Assembly: GCA_950295325.1 (NCBI GenBank)
Contig: OX485807.1
Coordinates: 3,972,501-4,036,500 of the forward strand
Direction of reading: 5' to 3'
From: Polytrichum commune
Lineage: Eukaryota; Streptophyta; Polytrichopsida; Polytrichales; Polytrichaceae
Length of the DNA: 64,000 nucleotides
Under the pieces are notes generated by a model, which saw only the letters and a list, made by a program, of their open reading frames with translations, was not told where the DNA came from and made no database searches. This document shows positions 23,275 to 35,399 of this stretch, one piece after another. How positions within the stretch are numbered: the first letter of the stretch is position 1; each line of letters starts with the position of its first letter. A program made the translations under genes and the position numbers.

Positions 23275-24560
23275 CTCATCATTCACAATTGTGTCAATTT
23301 GTTCCATGTCCATGGCCTTTTGAGCCAACTTTTGGTGGTGTATTTAAGCTTGCAATAAAATTTTGCACTTTATGTATGCACACTTGGGTTTGAGTGAAGA
23401 GATGGGCCAATGCATTCTATCACACAAAATGTTGCATTGGTATCGGTGCATTATGTACTATTGTATTGTGCGGTGGATTGCACCGGCCATAGTGCATTTT
23501 ACATGGACTATATAAGAATCCCCTTGGAACATTAATGATTCATAATTGCGTTCTTTCCATGTCTAGGGTCATTTGGGGTGCCTTTTTGTATGTTTGTGCT
23601 TGGAATGTTTACACAAAGTATACATTTGGAGTTTCACTTAGACATGTGAGTGCATGCTATTGTCCAAAATGCATCGGGACTAGTGCATTATGTAGTGTAA
23701 TGCATTGGTCCTAGTGTGTTTCACATGCATGCATTAACCCCCTTGGAATTTTCATAAGTCATAACTACATTTTTTTTCCCATGTCCTTTTGGGGTCCTTG
23801 TCCATACATAACATTCACACTTGGATCTCACTAATGTGTGCCAATGCATGCTATTGCACATGATGCATGGGCACCATTGCATTACATGGTGTAATGCACC
23901 AACCCTAGTACATTTCGCGTGTATGTATGAACTCCCGTGGGACCTCCATGTCCTAGGTACGCAACTCCCGTATTATATGGTCCTGATTATAATCACTTAT
24001 AATGCGTTTTAGTCCAATATTGAGTGATACAATTTGTTTTAATGTAGGAAACCCTTGTAGCCCTTCTAACAAGGAATCCAAAAATGTAATTATATATAGG
24101 AAATGAATATATTTTGAAGCATATAATTGCATTAAAAACCTAATTATATGATTTTTTTAATACATGTACCATAGGTCAAACTACCCAACTTTTTGGACTT
24201 TTTAATAAAATTTTAAAATTGTGAATGAATTATAATTTTAATGGGAGGCAACTATTCGTGGCTTATAATTTTAATGGGAGGCTTAATAAATATGCAACCC
24301 AACTTTTTTTTCATCTCATTTTATTTAATTTGGTCTTCACCCAAATTTTTTATCATTTTAATTTGATATGATTTGATATAATTTACAAAAGCCGTCCTCT
24401 AAGCAGTTTTAAGTACGATGCCCCCTGCGTATAATATGGGAGTTGCGTACCCGGGCTCCATGTTTCGCAGTCGCATCCATTCCATGTGTAGGGTCTTTAA
24501 GGACAACTTGAATCCATAATATACTTGTGCTTGGAAATGTTTCAATAACTTTGTTATGTT
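23275..24560 (+). repeat. Degenerate tandem array, about 190-245 bp period, split by a transposon
   Basis: Units carry CACTTGG, then CCAATGCATGCTATTG, then GTGCATTA, then CCCCTTGGAA, then CATAATTGCGTTC, then CCATGTCTAGGGTC. Starts are near 23383, 23626 and 23819, with a partial one before. The last unit resumes after the TIR element, with CATCCATTCCATGTGTAGGG at about 24474, so the array predates that insertion. Confidence 0.55.
23957..24452. mobile_element. TIR element (about 495 bp) inserted in a tandem array
   Basis: GGTACGCAACTCCCGTATTA at the left end is inverted as TAATATGGGAGTTGCGTACC at the right. The interior is very AT-rich, with a short direct repeat of TATAATTTTAATGGGAGGC at about 24231-24282, and encodes nothing. 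If TA is the target site, the ends are CGCAACTCCC; the superfamily is uncertain. Confidence 0.7.
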
Positions 24561-24564
24561 TTCC

Positions 24565-27500
24565 TAATCCAAGTTCATGTATAACTTCAATACGACTTGA
24601 TAAATATTATCCGTGTGTGCTGAGTGTGTGAAGTTTGAAGAACAAATAAAGATCAAATTTTGCAATACAACTTAATTATTTGAATCAATTGTTATGACAA
24701 GTGTCTGAAAGGAACCCTCCCCATAAAAAGAAAGAAAAGATACAGAAGACTCTTAAACATGATAAGATTAACATGTTCATATTTATGTCAATGGCAACAC
24801 CGATATTCATACTTCTTTTTTCTTGTCAAATAAAACAAGAGAAAGGGTGCCCTCCTTTGTACAAAAATGTGTATTCCTCAATGACTTTAAAAACATGTAA
24901 GTTAGGCCCAAAGAACCCTTGTACAAGCAAATATGGCCCCTTCCCTTGCCATGCTTTGACATGTGATGTCTTGTAGGTTAGTACCATCCAATGGAATATC
25001 CAAAGGATTCCTAGTAGGATGATGTTTGCACTCACTCCTAAATACATCTTCGGCCCAACTCCCGAAACTCGTATCGACACTTTGTTCCAAAGATCCATGT
25101 TGATGAGAGCACGTACTTACCCGTTGCTTAGTATCAACGCCCTTCGTCGTAGATTCTCAAACCCTAACACCCACGTCGACTCCAAAATGAGAGTCACTTA
25201 TACGTGCCTTCATGTTCATTTCCACCTAATATAGTAGAAATCCGGCACATGGTCATGAAGCACACTTTACATGATTTGTGTGTTGCATAGTCAGCTTGGC
25301 TTTAGAACTCCCCCAACCCAAAGCCAAAATGAAAAATCCATGGCCACAAAGAAACATTCCACGTGTATGCTAGTACTACTAGTTTATATAGGTAGCGCAC
25401 CAAATCACATGCAAAAGAAAGAGAGAAAGAAAGAAAGAAAGAACGACATGGGTCAACCAAATTCGAGGAGCTTTGTGCAATTCAATTCATGATGATGAGG
25501 GTGACTTTCCTAGCGCCTTTTGGGGCGGAATGTTTTGAACCCTTCAATCACTACTTATATACATACACCCTAAGTTTGTGCAAGTCGTTTGACTTTGAAC
25601 CGTTCGGACATTGATTAATTAGTTAGGGTTTCAACAATCGAGCCTCAGGCTGAGAGATCGATACATAAATCTTTGTTCCTAAGCTAAGCAAAGCTGATGT
25701 GCTCCAAGTGTTGATGATGAGGGCAAACCAAGTCAGATAACATATGTCCGGGATAAGCCGACACCTGACTGCACCCCGAAACGTCTAAGGGTTTTGAGCA
25801 ATTCCAAAATCTACTCAAGAAAAAAACAATTTTAAAATGAAAGGCAACACTTCTTACAATAAAGTTGTTCATAAAAAGGATCGTGCACAAAATCTACACT
25901 ATTGGTGTTTACAATGAAGCTTGAATAGTATACGGGCATTGTAAATGGGAAGTCATCTAAAAATACTTCACAATATAATTTGGATTGTTTTAATAGGAAA
26001 ATTTTTTATCATAAATTTTATATACATAAGAATAATGTGTCAAAACAAAGTTGCAAGGAAAAAATTATGACATTGTCAAAAATAGTCCTAAACCCTAATT
26101 TTTTTGTAATTAGCTACACTCCCAACACACTACAAAATTGCGGTGTGCCTAACCTTGCCACACCATCAAAAATAAATATTTACTCTCAATGTTCTGTTGC
26201 GGGAGGAGGGGGGAGGGGGGAGGGGAGAGAGAGAGAAGGGCTCAACTAAACCTCAAGTCTTTATATCAACCTAATTTATTTATTTATTTATTTAAAAAAA
26301 AAAAAAAAAAAACCAACCACATCTGAGCTACCTTTCAACCTCCAAAAGGTAAAGAAATACCTAATTGGTCTCTCAGGCACATAGGGGTTAACTTAGGACA
26401 TGATTACACTAAAGGCATTAGGCCATGGCTCTTAAAAATGCCCGGGGTCCCTTACTTTCTGGACGAAAACATAGGGGGAGCATGGACTATAGCCCCAAGT
26501 CTTCTGGATGTCACAAACCCTTAGTGTAAACCCACATTCCTACCTCACATTCCATCATGCCAACCTTCAAGAGTTGTCCCAAATAATCCCCCTACAATCC
26601 TGGCCAACATTATCCATACTTACCACGTGAGATTCCATGTAGATTTTTCATCTACAGATAATATTATGAGTTGTAGTCCAAAACCACCCTAATGTAAACC
26701 TAGGATGGGGGCCCGTAACACTTTGAAGCAATAACATTATTTACATTAACTTGAGATTATCTCAAGCCTCAGTTTAAGTTACCACCCTTGATCACACCAT
26801 AATATTGGGCAAACATCAATAAAAGATATTCACATGTATAATATTGCGGCATTGGTAAGCTAGTTATTTAAATCGACAAATGAATTCAAAATTAGTTTCA
26901 AAACAATTATTAGTGAAATTTTAATTTTTAGTATAACCACTTACTAAAATTTGAAAGTATGCACTAAAATTGCCATGGTCTCACAAATGCAGAAGATCAA
27001 GACATCTAATGAAATATATAGAATATATCATCCAGTGCAAACCTAACAAAAGCTATCAATTGTGACCTCTTTTATAATATTATGTTGTCTAAAGTGAAAT
27101 GCCTCGCGCCATACTTATAATTAAGACACTTTAATACATACCATATCTATAATTTAAACAAATTAAATGTATTTCACATCTATATAAAAAATAGTTCATT
27201 ATATTTGTCGGATTAATCAACAATTCGAGACACATTTATACGAGACAAATTGTCCTCTGCAAATTTCATATGTTTTGTTGGAATGCTAATATGGTCTTTT
27301 TCCTTTATTTGCGGCTTCCAAGCAATGAGCATTATGTATGTGTCTACCCAAACCGAAGAGAAACTTGAATCTACTATCTATTTAAAGGACTTTTTGGTGT
27401 CCCATCCAGTGTAATGATGGAGGATGTCCACATTCTTCCCACCATGACGATATATTCCACTTAAATTTTCCAAAAATGTGGACAAGTTGGCACAAAATTT

Positions 27501-28690
27501 GGCTCCAACAAAGCTCTTGCCAACCAAATGGGTTTGAAAAAATCTTCATCCCCGGGGCATAACACCACCATATAGCTTTCATGACAATCCACTACTACTC
27601 AAAAAGAATGGTTTTAGGTGATTCATTCATATTGATTTCCTAATGAATATTTCCATTGCAAAAATATATGGTTTGGGAATGCAAAATCATGGCCCAATTC
27701 TTCGACTAATATCCTTGTTTCAACACACTTAAAGTTTCATATGTTGAATTTCTTAGATTAGAAAGCATGCATTCCCAATATGGTATCAACTATCCATATT
27801 GTCCAAACATAACTTCGATGTTGTTTTTTTTATACAAACTTTCATTGTATTTGACAAATCCAAAAATTTCCTTAAGATATCTTCAGATGGGCTCCAATTG
27901 GGTGTGGTGCAAAGAAATTTGTATTGCATTGCACGGAGACCATGTGAGCCACCCAAACCGTTCGCGGTTAGAGTTAAGGCTCACTGTTTAGTTATGAAAG
28001 GAAGTTAGTTGTTAAGAGTTAGGTTAATATCAATTGGTTAGCAATGCTAGACGTGTGCATATGAAAGCAAAAAATGTTGGATCAAGAGGGCGGTGAATGA
28101 AGACACTTGAATTTAGGGTATGAAAGAAAGATAGGTAGGGTGAAGTCACCCATTAGCAGTGTGGAATCTGCTACCATCCATTCTCATATATATCTATGGA
28201 ACCTTAAAAGCTGACATTGCATCTGTATAAACTGTAAGACAATTGGAACCCAAGAGTCAAGCATGGTGGGAAGTTCGGAGGGCAATGGGCTATGGTCCAC
28301 CATTTCCTACACCGATACATGATGTCCAGAATACAATAGCAACAATTTGATATACCAGAGTTCCACAACAGTGTGCAAGAGCTAGATTTAGCGGCACTCA
28401 TGTTACATGTTTCACGTCATTTTGTTGATGGGCATTATAAGGATCCAATCCCACATGATGTGCATCACAAAGTAATATGTCGTGAATACACTTGCTACAC
28501 CAAGCAAACGTATCCCCATGCTTCTTTGTAATATATTCACTAAAGTATTGTTTCTTTATAACACTCGACTTTGACAAAGAAATTTATCCACATCCAATCT
28601 TGATGCCAATGTTATTGAAATCCACCAAGATATCCTTCCATTTGGTTCCGGTAGGGAGGAACATTTGAACTATCTTTTGATCATTTGGGA
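24565..28690. other. Long AT-rich gene-free stretch
   Basis: Holds low-complexity tracts: (GAAA)n near 25418-25443, GGGGGGA-type near 26200-26238, TTTA then poly-A at 26274-26312. Open frames of 60-91 codons, such as 24701-24976 (+) and 25098-24826 (-), overlap each other on opposite strands and resemble nothing known. No transposon ends were identified. Confidence 0.4.
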
Positions 28691-28695
28691 GCGTA

Positions 28696-29197
28696 CAGTA
28701 ATCTCCCGCTTAAGTACGCACCCGTTTAAGTACACATCCCGGTTAAGTGTGCAAAACTTTTGAAAAAAATCAGGGTTCATGCTTTATTGTTTGACCATGT
28801 CATGCAAAATCTTTTGCCGTGAATCCATGATCTTATGCTTGACATTCAATGTCACTTTGTTAACGTTTTGCTGAAATGTTTCAAATGATTGGCACAATAC
28901 ATCATACATTTGTCCAGCTTCCGTTTGAACACCAAAGCAAAGAAATTGGTCATCAATGTCGAGGACAGTGTTGTGTAGAGCTTCAAAGCCTTTGAAGTCG
29001 GTGGCACTTTCAAATTCATCAAATGTCTCGATAAGCTGGATTTTGGTCAAGTGGGTTGCCTCAAGTTTTGTCCGTTTTCTGTTGCGATTCATCAAATCAG
29101 AGGGTCTAGAAAGTGATATGAGTAAAGTACGCACCTACCAACTAAGTGCGCACCAATGGCTCCGGTTCAAAATGCGTACTTAAGCGGGAGATTACTG
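28696..29197 (-). mobile_element. Tc1/mariner-superfamily (pogo-like) deletion derivative, 502 bp
   Basis: Perfect 25-bp terminal inverted repeats (28696-28720 and 29173-29197) begin CAGTAATCTCCCGCTTAAG. Both ends are flanked by TA (28694-28695 and 29198-29199), the target duplication of the Tc1/mariner/pogo superfamily, and CAGT starts are common there. Inside the left end the motif CCSNTTAAGTACGCA is repeated about three times, and related copies sit inside the right end. The minus-strand ORF 29134-28784 fills most of the interior. It is too short to hold a DDE catalytic domain. Confidence 0.8.
28784..29134 (-). CDS. 116-codon ORF inside the TA-flanked element, function unknown
   Basis: The ORF reads MRTLLISLSRPSDLMNRNRK at the start and ends KILHDMVKQ. 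The first ~12 codons fall near the inverted end. The remainder looks like a soluble, mixed-charge helical segment with no zinc finger and no DDE triad. It could be the surviving C-terminal tail of a pogo-like transposase after internal deletion, or a separate accessory protein. I cannot assign it to a family. Its preservation without a stop across 351 bp in otherwise decayed DNA suggests a fairly recent insertion. Confidence 0.4.
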   Translation of the reverse strand: MRTLLISLSRPSDLMNRNRKRTKLEATHLTKIQLIETFDEFESATDFKGFEALHNTVLDIDDQFLCFGVQTEAGQMYDVLCQSFETFQQNVNKVTLNVKHKIMDSRQKILHDMVKQ

Positions 29198-29201
29198 TAC
29201 A

Positions 29202-30760
29202 TGTTTTGTAGGGCATAGCATCAACCATAGGGTCCCATTTGAGTCTTACTTACCAAAGCCAAGGGCACTTTTATATAGGCAATAGTCTCAGATTAATGCA
29301 GTGCAGTCACCCTTGCAGGGTTTGTTTCTTTTCAAATTTGCACTTGTTAAGTATAATGTCGAAGGTACATTGAAGGGCAATTTATGAAGAGGTGTCTATA
29401 AGTTTTTGAACTTTGGTGGCAGGGGCTTTAAGGTCGAGAAGGTTGCTCATCGGTGCATGGTCCACTTTGTCATGGCAGTTGGTGCACGTATTGTTTCATA
29501 AATGCTTCATTGTACAACAAGAGAGAACATGGTCAAAATTTTCATTTTGCCTAAGGGTATATAAGTTACATAATGGAAGAATGTTTGTTTAAGTATATGT
29601 TGTTTTTGATAGTTGCCCACACATTTGCCATATGGGAATTCAAGGTTTCATGTGATTTGTACATTGAAAATTCAAGATTTTACCATCTGAGGTGAATTGT
29701 AATGTTGCATAGCCATTTAGTGGCGAATGTCAACAAATGGGTATGCATTTGTTACAAAGGAGATTGCTGCACTCTTGGGGGGGGGGGGGGTAGTCATTGG
29801 TTGGAGTAGCAATATACGTGCGAACAAATGATAGGGTATTTTAAAAACATGGGGGCAAAAAATTATAAATGGACTTAAGAGTAATATAGGGTATCAAAAA
29901 TGGCACTAGACATCTTTAAAGTACTATAGGGTATGGAATAATAGGTAATTTGGAATTATAAGTAATGCAAGCCATTTTTCTATTAACCCAAAGTAGAAAT
30001 TGATATAATGATAGCATGTGAAAAAAAAAAGAGAATTGAAAGTAATACCCCCCTATAAAATAGTGGTTGTTCGCACCTATATCCTTAACTTTTTAACACA
30101 CTGCCCCCCCCCCCCCCGAGGCTGCACTTTTATATTCATTTTCAATATATCTTTTGAGGTTGCAAACAAAGCCATCATGTTGGTTAGATGTGGGAGGAAT
30201 GGAGGGCTAGACTAGTGTCTAGTGTCCAATATGATGGAAGGGAGAATCAAGGATTCAGGGTTCTTACACACCATTTCTAGCTAGTTGATCATTTGTAATT
30301 TGCTTCATCATTCTCAAAAATGTTGCATGTGCTCAAACTTTGCGAATGCTTGTGTCATTTGCAAAGTTGTTGATGGCAATGTTAATATGGGCAATGAGAA
30401 GTTTATCGAGGTGGTTATATGGGAGGAGGGGATTTGGATATGGTTTTGAAGTAAGTACATGTGTTGTTTAGACTATTTGGTGAAAGTGAAAGTGTTAGTG
30501 GACTATGTAGGTAATACAACAAAAAAACAATGCATGTCACTCAACTCTTAAAATGTTGGGATATATGATGAGAATAATGACAGTATGGGCTTGTAATATA
30601 TATGTGAAATGTCTAGAGCCGGTTATGTTGTCGTTACCTTTTCCATTGCACTTGGTGTTTCTTCTACAATGAAGTTTCTTCATTTGTGCTTAGGTTCTTT
30701 TTCAAAAGACAAAACTTTATATGATTTGACTATGAATGTAAGGAGATGTGTGGTAGAAGC
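29202..30760. other. Gene-free DNA with two poly-G/C runs
   Basis: A G run lies at 29777-29790 and a C run at 30104-30117. No ORF of note, RNA gene or transposon end was recognised. Confidence 0.45.
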
Positions 30761-30769
30761 TCCATGTTG

Positions 30770-31376
30770 CAGAGCCCTACATTGGGTGCCCATACCCAAT
30801 GCCCATGGGTTTTGGGTGGGCATGGGTGCGATATTATTATTCATGGGTGGGCATGGGTGGGCATGGCTGCAATATTATTGTTCATGGGTGGGCATGGGTT
30901 CGATATTATAATGGGTGGGCATGGGTGATCATGAGATCATTGCAGCGGTGAGCTTAGCATTGCCAATGAATCGGGATACCACTGCTAAATTCAGTATTCT
31001 CTTGTGGTGGAAACTGAAAGAAGCCCCCACATTCCCCATCATGTCGCGCGTGGCACGTTCGGTTTTGTGCATCCCTGCATCCAACTCCAAATCGGAGTCA
31101 AACTTCTCGGATGCAGGGAATACGCTAACCAAGAAGCGCTCCGGGCTAAAGCCAACGATAGTGAACGACCTTTTATTTGTCCGATCCAACCAAGACTTGG
31201 TGTAGGTGGGTAATACACATTACACAATTTTTGAATACATGAGCGCAATTTGAATAGCATGGGTGGGCATGGGTGGGCATGGGTGCGCACATGTCATGCT
31301 ATGGGTGGGCATAGGTCGTTGCTGATGGGCATGGTATGGGTATGGGTGCAATTTAAAAGGAAAATGTTGGGCTCTG
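30770..31376 (+). mobile_element. hAT transposon remnant, 607 bp, with 8-bp target duplication
   Basis: Ends are CAGAGCCCTACATT on the left and AATGTTGGGCTCTG on the right, inverted copies of each other. The flanks carry the perfect direct duplication CCATGTTG at 30762-30769 and 31377-31384, the 8-bp signature of hAT. Both subterminal regions are packed with CATGGGTGGG-type repeats, likely transposase-binding sites. The middle retains the end of a transposase gene (see next entry). The short length shows it is an internal deletion product. Confidence 0.92.
30942..31205 (+). pseudogene. hAT transposase C-terminal dimerisation region (hATC)
   Basis: The frame reads DTTAKFSILLWWKLKEAPTF, then PIMSRVARSVLCIPASNSKS, then ESNFSDAGNTLTKKRSGL, then KPTIVNDLLFVRSNQDLV and stop. 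This is the hATC pattern: WWK, the MAR/SRVA block, a V-L-x-IP-AS core, S-E/ESNFS-AG, KKR-x-L and the final VxxLLFVR. hATC mediates transposase multimerisation. The DDE core and BED finger are absent, so it is a non-autonomous fragment. The frame itself is uninterrupted. Confidence 0.88.
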
Positions 31377-31384
31377 CCATGTTG

Positions 31385-34300
31385 TGACCTTATTTTTGTT
31401 AACTTCTTACATGTTGTCTGATGTTAAATTACCATGGGGGGTTTCACACATATTCTTAAGCCTCAACTTTCATTGGAATTCTCTTGAGCACCCAAACTTT
31501 TGACAAAGTCACCGCGTTGTCTGTTATCACCAAGAGCCACATGCAAAGTTTGTGGTGTAATTTCATTGATCATACATAACCTTCAATTTACCTATTGTAG
31601 TGTGCAACTTGTTGAGACTCGTAGTGCCACAACTTAAGAGATTACTCATTTAGTGTAGACCACACTTGTATTGATAAAGGTGGCCCAATACTATTTGCAC
31701 AATCATGCATTTCATGTGGACCATGCAACCTTGTTTATGTTGAATGGCCACACGAAACCCTAATACACTTCCGTAATTTGGACTAAAGTACATTGAGGTT
31801 GTGGTGGGATGTGAGAGATTGATGACACTCAACTTGCATAATCCTTAGGTAATGTGCCAACCAATATTATGTGTGTGTGTGGAAGGAGGCTTCAACTTTC
31901 ACACATATAATTGATTGGCACATTAGTATCTTAAACTTCGTGTCAAAGATATCCCTAAGATATCAAGTTGAGTGGTGTAACACACTCATATCTGCAACAA
32001 CGTGATAGCGTAAACGGGTACTTTATGAATCACAGTGGCCATTGAAACATCTCTCATTATTCTTTAAAAGTCCAAGGGGTCCATTCTAGGTCTCATAGAT
32101 TTATTATACAACATTCAACGTGGTGGTGGTAGTGGTCGTTGCCATGTAGTTCTTCATTGTCGCCCACCATTCCAGGAAATGGGGGACCATTTTAAAGTAA
32201 TGTGTCAAGTATGCATGGGTACAAAGACTTAGGACGGCTTAAACCCATAGTACAATCATACTTGTAAGGGTGTCTAATATCACTCAAAAACTATCATGTT
32301 TATTAGGATGTGGCATAATTGATTAAAATATTTAAGATTCTTGCAGCATGCTGCATTGCAATAGGCTTCATTCTAGTTGTTATTTTAAATTTTAAATTCA
32401 TGCACTCAATTCGAGCTAAAAGTGGATTTTTCAAGAAACATCGTCTTTGAAGACATTTGGTATAGAATCCGCAATATCAAATAACATAAACTACCCACTT
32501 GCAATAAGCTAAAATTCATCTCAATTTGTGCTTGTGTGACTTTCCCGAGGGCCTTGCAATGAGGTTGGGAGGGTTTGTGCACATTTCACAACAAGCATAG
32601 AAGGTGGACACATTTCATGAATCCCAATGATAGTTTTGAGCCTTTTTCACACCCTTCTCATCATCTCTCTGAATTTTGTGCCGATTGGGTCAATTAAGCT
32701 TGTCATTTGTACCTCTTTTATTTTATTTTTATTTTTTCAACCGGTCAACTTTGGTTACTTGGGAAGCTAAGGAGTAAATTGGAATTCTTGAAAATGAACC
32801 CATCTAAAATCCACTTCTTTGTTAATTACATATGTCCAATTGGAGCATACATATATGTTAAAAGACATCATGGGAGATTTGGACTTGTATAAATGACTCA
32901 AATTCAAGTACATATCACACATATCTTATCACTATTGTTACAGGTGATTATTTTTCAATTTCCTCTTTGTGGTAGGTTGTGTTAAATAAGGTTTGAACCT
33001 CACAAACCATAGTGTAAAAGTGGTCCTTAAAAAAATAATGACCCTAAATGGATCATAACAAACATGTCAAACATATTCCAAAATACATTTCATGTATACT
33101 TGAAAAAATATCTATGAGCAACAATTCATCAATTTGAAAGACATTCACCCCGATTCCAAAAACAACTTGCTTATAGTTCTCATGTTCCACATTTATCTTT
33201 TGAATTTATTTATAAGTTGTTGTCATTTAATCTAGGTCTCAATCCCTTACGTATTTCAGGAGTATCCATGCAAGAATCATCCTTAGCTTAATGTCAAGGA
33301 TTGATATAAGGTAGACATGCCTTATTCAAAAACTTAATTTTGGGTGCAAATATTTCAATATTTTTCCTAAAACAAACAATTTTAATATTACTAGAAGGAT
33401 CAATATAACGGCTCTTTGATTGGTGTATCCAAAAAGCCAATCTTTAACACTCACTCAACATATATCACTTGAGATAAGCCCTATACAACCACTTGAAGAG
33501 ATTGCATATTCTTCACTTTGGAAAATCATCGCAAAATAAAGGTTTATCACCTTAATCCCATCCTTGTGGCATTATATTTTGTATAATAAATACTAATCTA
33601 CTTGAATTTGTTACACATTTAGGATAGGTCAATCCTCTTGGAAATAAATGTAAAAGGTCCGCATGCCTTATAAAGAGAATATAATGAGATGTAATGTCGG
33701 CTACTTTCAATTTGCATGAGGAGGAATTGGTGCAAGTGCCACATAAGTGCTTTATAATTGTGGCCAACCGGACTTCCGTTGGGTGTCATGCACGTGGTTA
33801 GTTTTACAACACACACTAAATACCATTATCCATCTTGCAAAACCCAATCACTTCAATAAAACCATTCCAATCTCTCCTAGAAATATGTGGGATGGAGCGC
33901 AAATAAGAACACCTGCATTCACATTTAGGTTTGATTCTTCTTTGTCATCGAAGATCCCCGAATCTTTTTAGTATTGAGTAAAATATAAGGGTGTGGATTC
34001 AATGACCAAAAATTGTCTAGCATAAACCACATGTTTCTAGTGTTTTGTGTTTCTAATGGAACATGACACATTTGTTAGATATTTTCCCTAGGGACCACAA
34101 CATCATGACACTCAAACCCGAACATGCCAAGAAAGTCGAGATAATGGATTAAAACCCTACTCATAGTCTCGAAGAGGGGCCCGATGTTTGCAACATCTCG
34201 GCCAAGTTCAATGCGCGAGATAAACTTGTGAAACCCTTCCCACAAGATAGACTATGTTTCTTAGTTGAGACACCGTGACGCCATGTGGCGAAGGTGAGTG

Positions 34301-34795
34301 AAAGGTCCCGACCTCATATACCTTGTTATTAGACTCCCTCAAACGTAGGTAACTCTCGGGGGCCGGCCTCCGGATTCTTTATCATTGATACCTTAAATTT
34401 ACCGGGCACAACTTTTGATGCCCACACACAATTTGATGCCCCACACTTTTCAACGCCAAAGATTTTGTTCATTGGGTTCAAGGGCAAAATGAACTCGAAT
34501 GAACTCGAATGCAACCAAGTAGTGCCCCGAGTTCAAGTTCATGGAAGTGAAACGGGAAAGCATGGGCCTAATAATCTTGTGGGGTCACACACTCTTCATA
34601 TCTCGTACGAATTAATCGCGAATGTAGCAAGGGGTATGATAATAAGGTAGACGTACGAAAGGGGGCCTAAAGGTCAAAGGAGAAATTTGAGCATATTAGG
34701 CGTGTTAGTTTCATCGCCTTAGATTCAATGACGAGTGTTTTAGGCTCAAATTATCACGAGTTTGACTTTTTGTTTCAAACACAACTAATTACCCC
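31385..34795. other. AT-rich gene-free stretch
   Basis: Open frames are all short (60-74 codons) with no family resemblance. Small local repeats occur, for example AATGAACTCG twice near 34490-34510. No transposon ends or RNA genes were found before the tRNA-derived piece at 34801. Confidence 0.4.
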
Positions 34796-34800
34796 ATTAA

Positions 34801-34857
34801 CGGATGGAGAGGGATTCGAACTCCCAATATTCTCAATAATACGGTTTTCAAGACTGA
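34801..34857 (-). pseudogene. 3' half of a mitochondrial-type tRNA-Ser(UGA)
   Basis: On the minus strand the sequence runs from the anticodon arm (GTCTTGAAAACCG, anticodon TGA) through a long variable arm to the T arm (GGGAGTTCGAATCCC) and acceptor strand TCCATCCG. The TCCATCC acceptor and variable arm match organellar trnS-UGA, best the plant mitochondrial form. The 5' half, with GGATGGA and the D arm, is absent; the sequence diverges just before the anticodon stem. It is therefore a truncated organelle-derived or element-borne copy, not a working tRNA. Confidence 0.7.
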
Positions 34858-34869
34858 CCCTATGAATGA

Positions 34870-35110
34870 AAAAGTGTTTAATGACTTCTCATTGGAAAGT
34901 GAAAGTGGATTGTACATGTAATAAAGGCCTATTTACTACATGATTTACATTTTGTGTATGTAGTGGAGGCATTTATCACATGAAATTGACAAGCTTAGTA
35001 TAAATACATGAGTCCATTTTTTTAGGCTATCGTTAGTACATATGCAATTGTTTTCTTTATGAATCCCCTGCATATTATCACCCACTCATGTCATTTAGGT
35101 TTCCAATGAA
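34870..35110 (+). repeat. R2 repeat, promoter-like module, copy 1
   Basis: Matches the reverse complement of 56000-56260 and 56320-56575. It includes GTAATAAAGGCCTATTTAC, GTAGTGGAGGCATTTAT and the TATA block TATAAATA (34999-35006) followed by CATGAGTCCATTTTT. It ends TTTAGGTTTCCAATGAAGAG, the same junction that in copy 2 runs into the 163-codon ORF. Here the sequence diverges after GAGTCCAC. Confidence 0.7.
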
Positions 35111-35399
35111 GAGTCCACCCCCGGGCTAATAATCTAGAGTTTTAAACTTAATAAGCTTGTGTGTCGTAGGGACAATGGTGGGCCGACACCCTCGTGAATG
35201 GGCACCGATGGGCGCGGTGTTGTGCTTTGTGCCCCCTCATGTGTAGGAATTGGGCAAGGTGCAACACTTCCCTTAAACCTAGAAGGACTAACTAGGGTGG
35301 GTGAGGGGGCCTCTACGGACGGCATGGATACATTAGTTTAGCGGCTTTATTAGCGTGAACCTAATAACCCGTCAACTAGTTGGGTACCATCAATGAATG

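Noticed and set aside
21460-24560. CRISPR-like repeat arrays
   Set aside because: The tandem units are long, adjacent and diverged, without spacers; the genome is plant nuclear.
31039-31290. Minus ORFs inside the hAT element
   Set aside because: They are antisense to the hATC reading, which is clearly the real frame.
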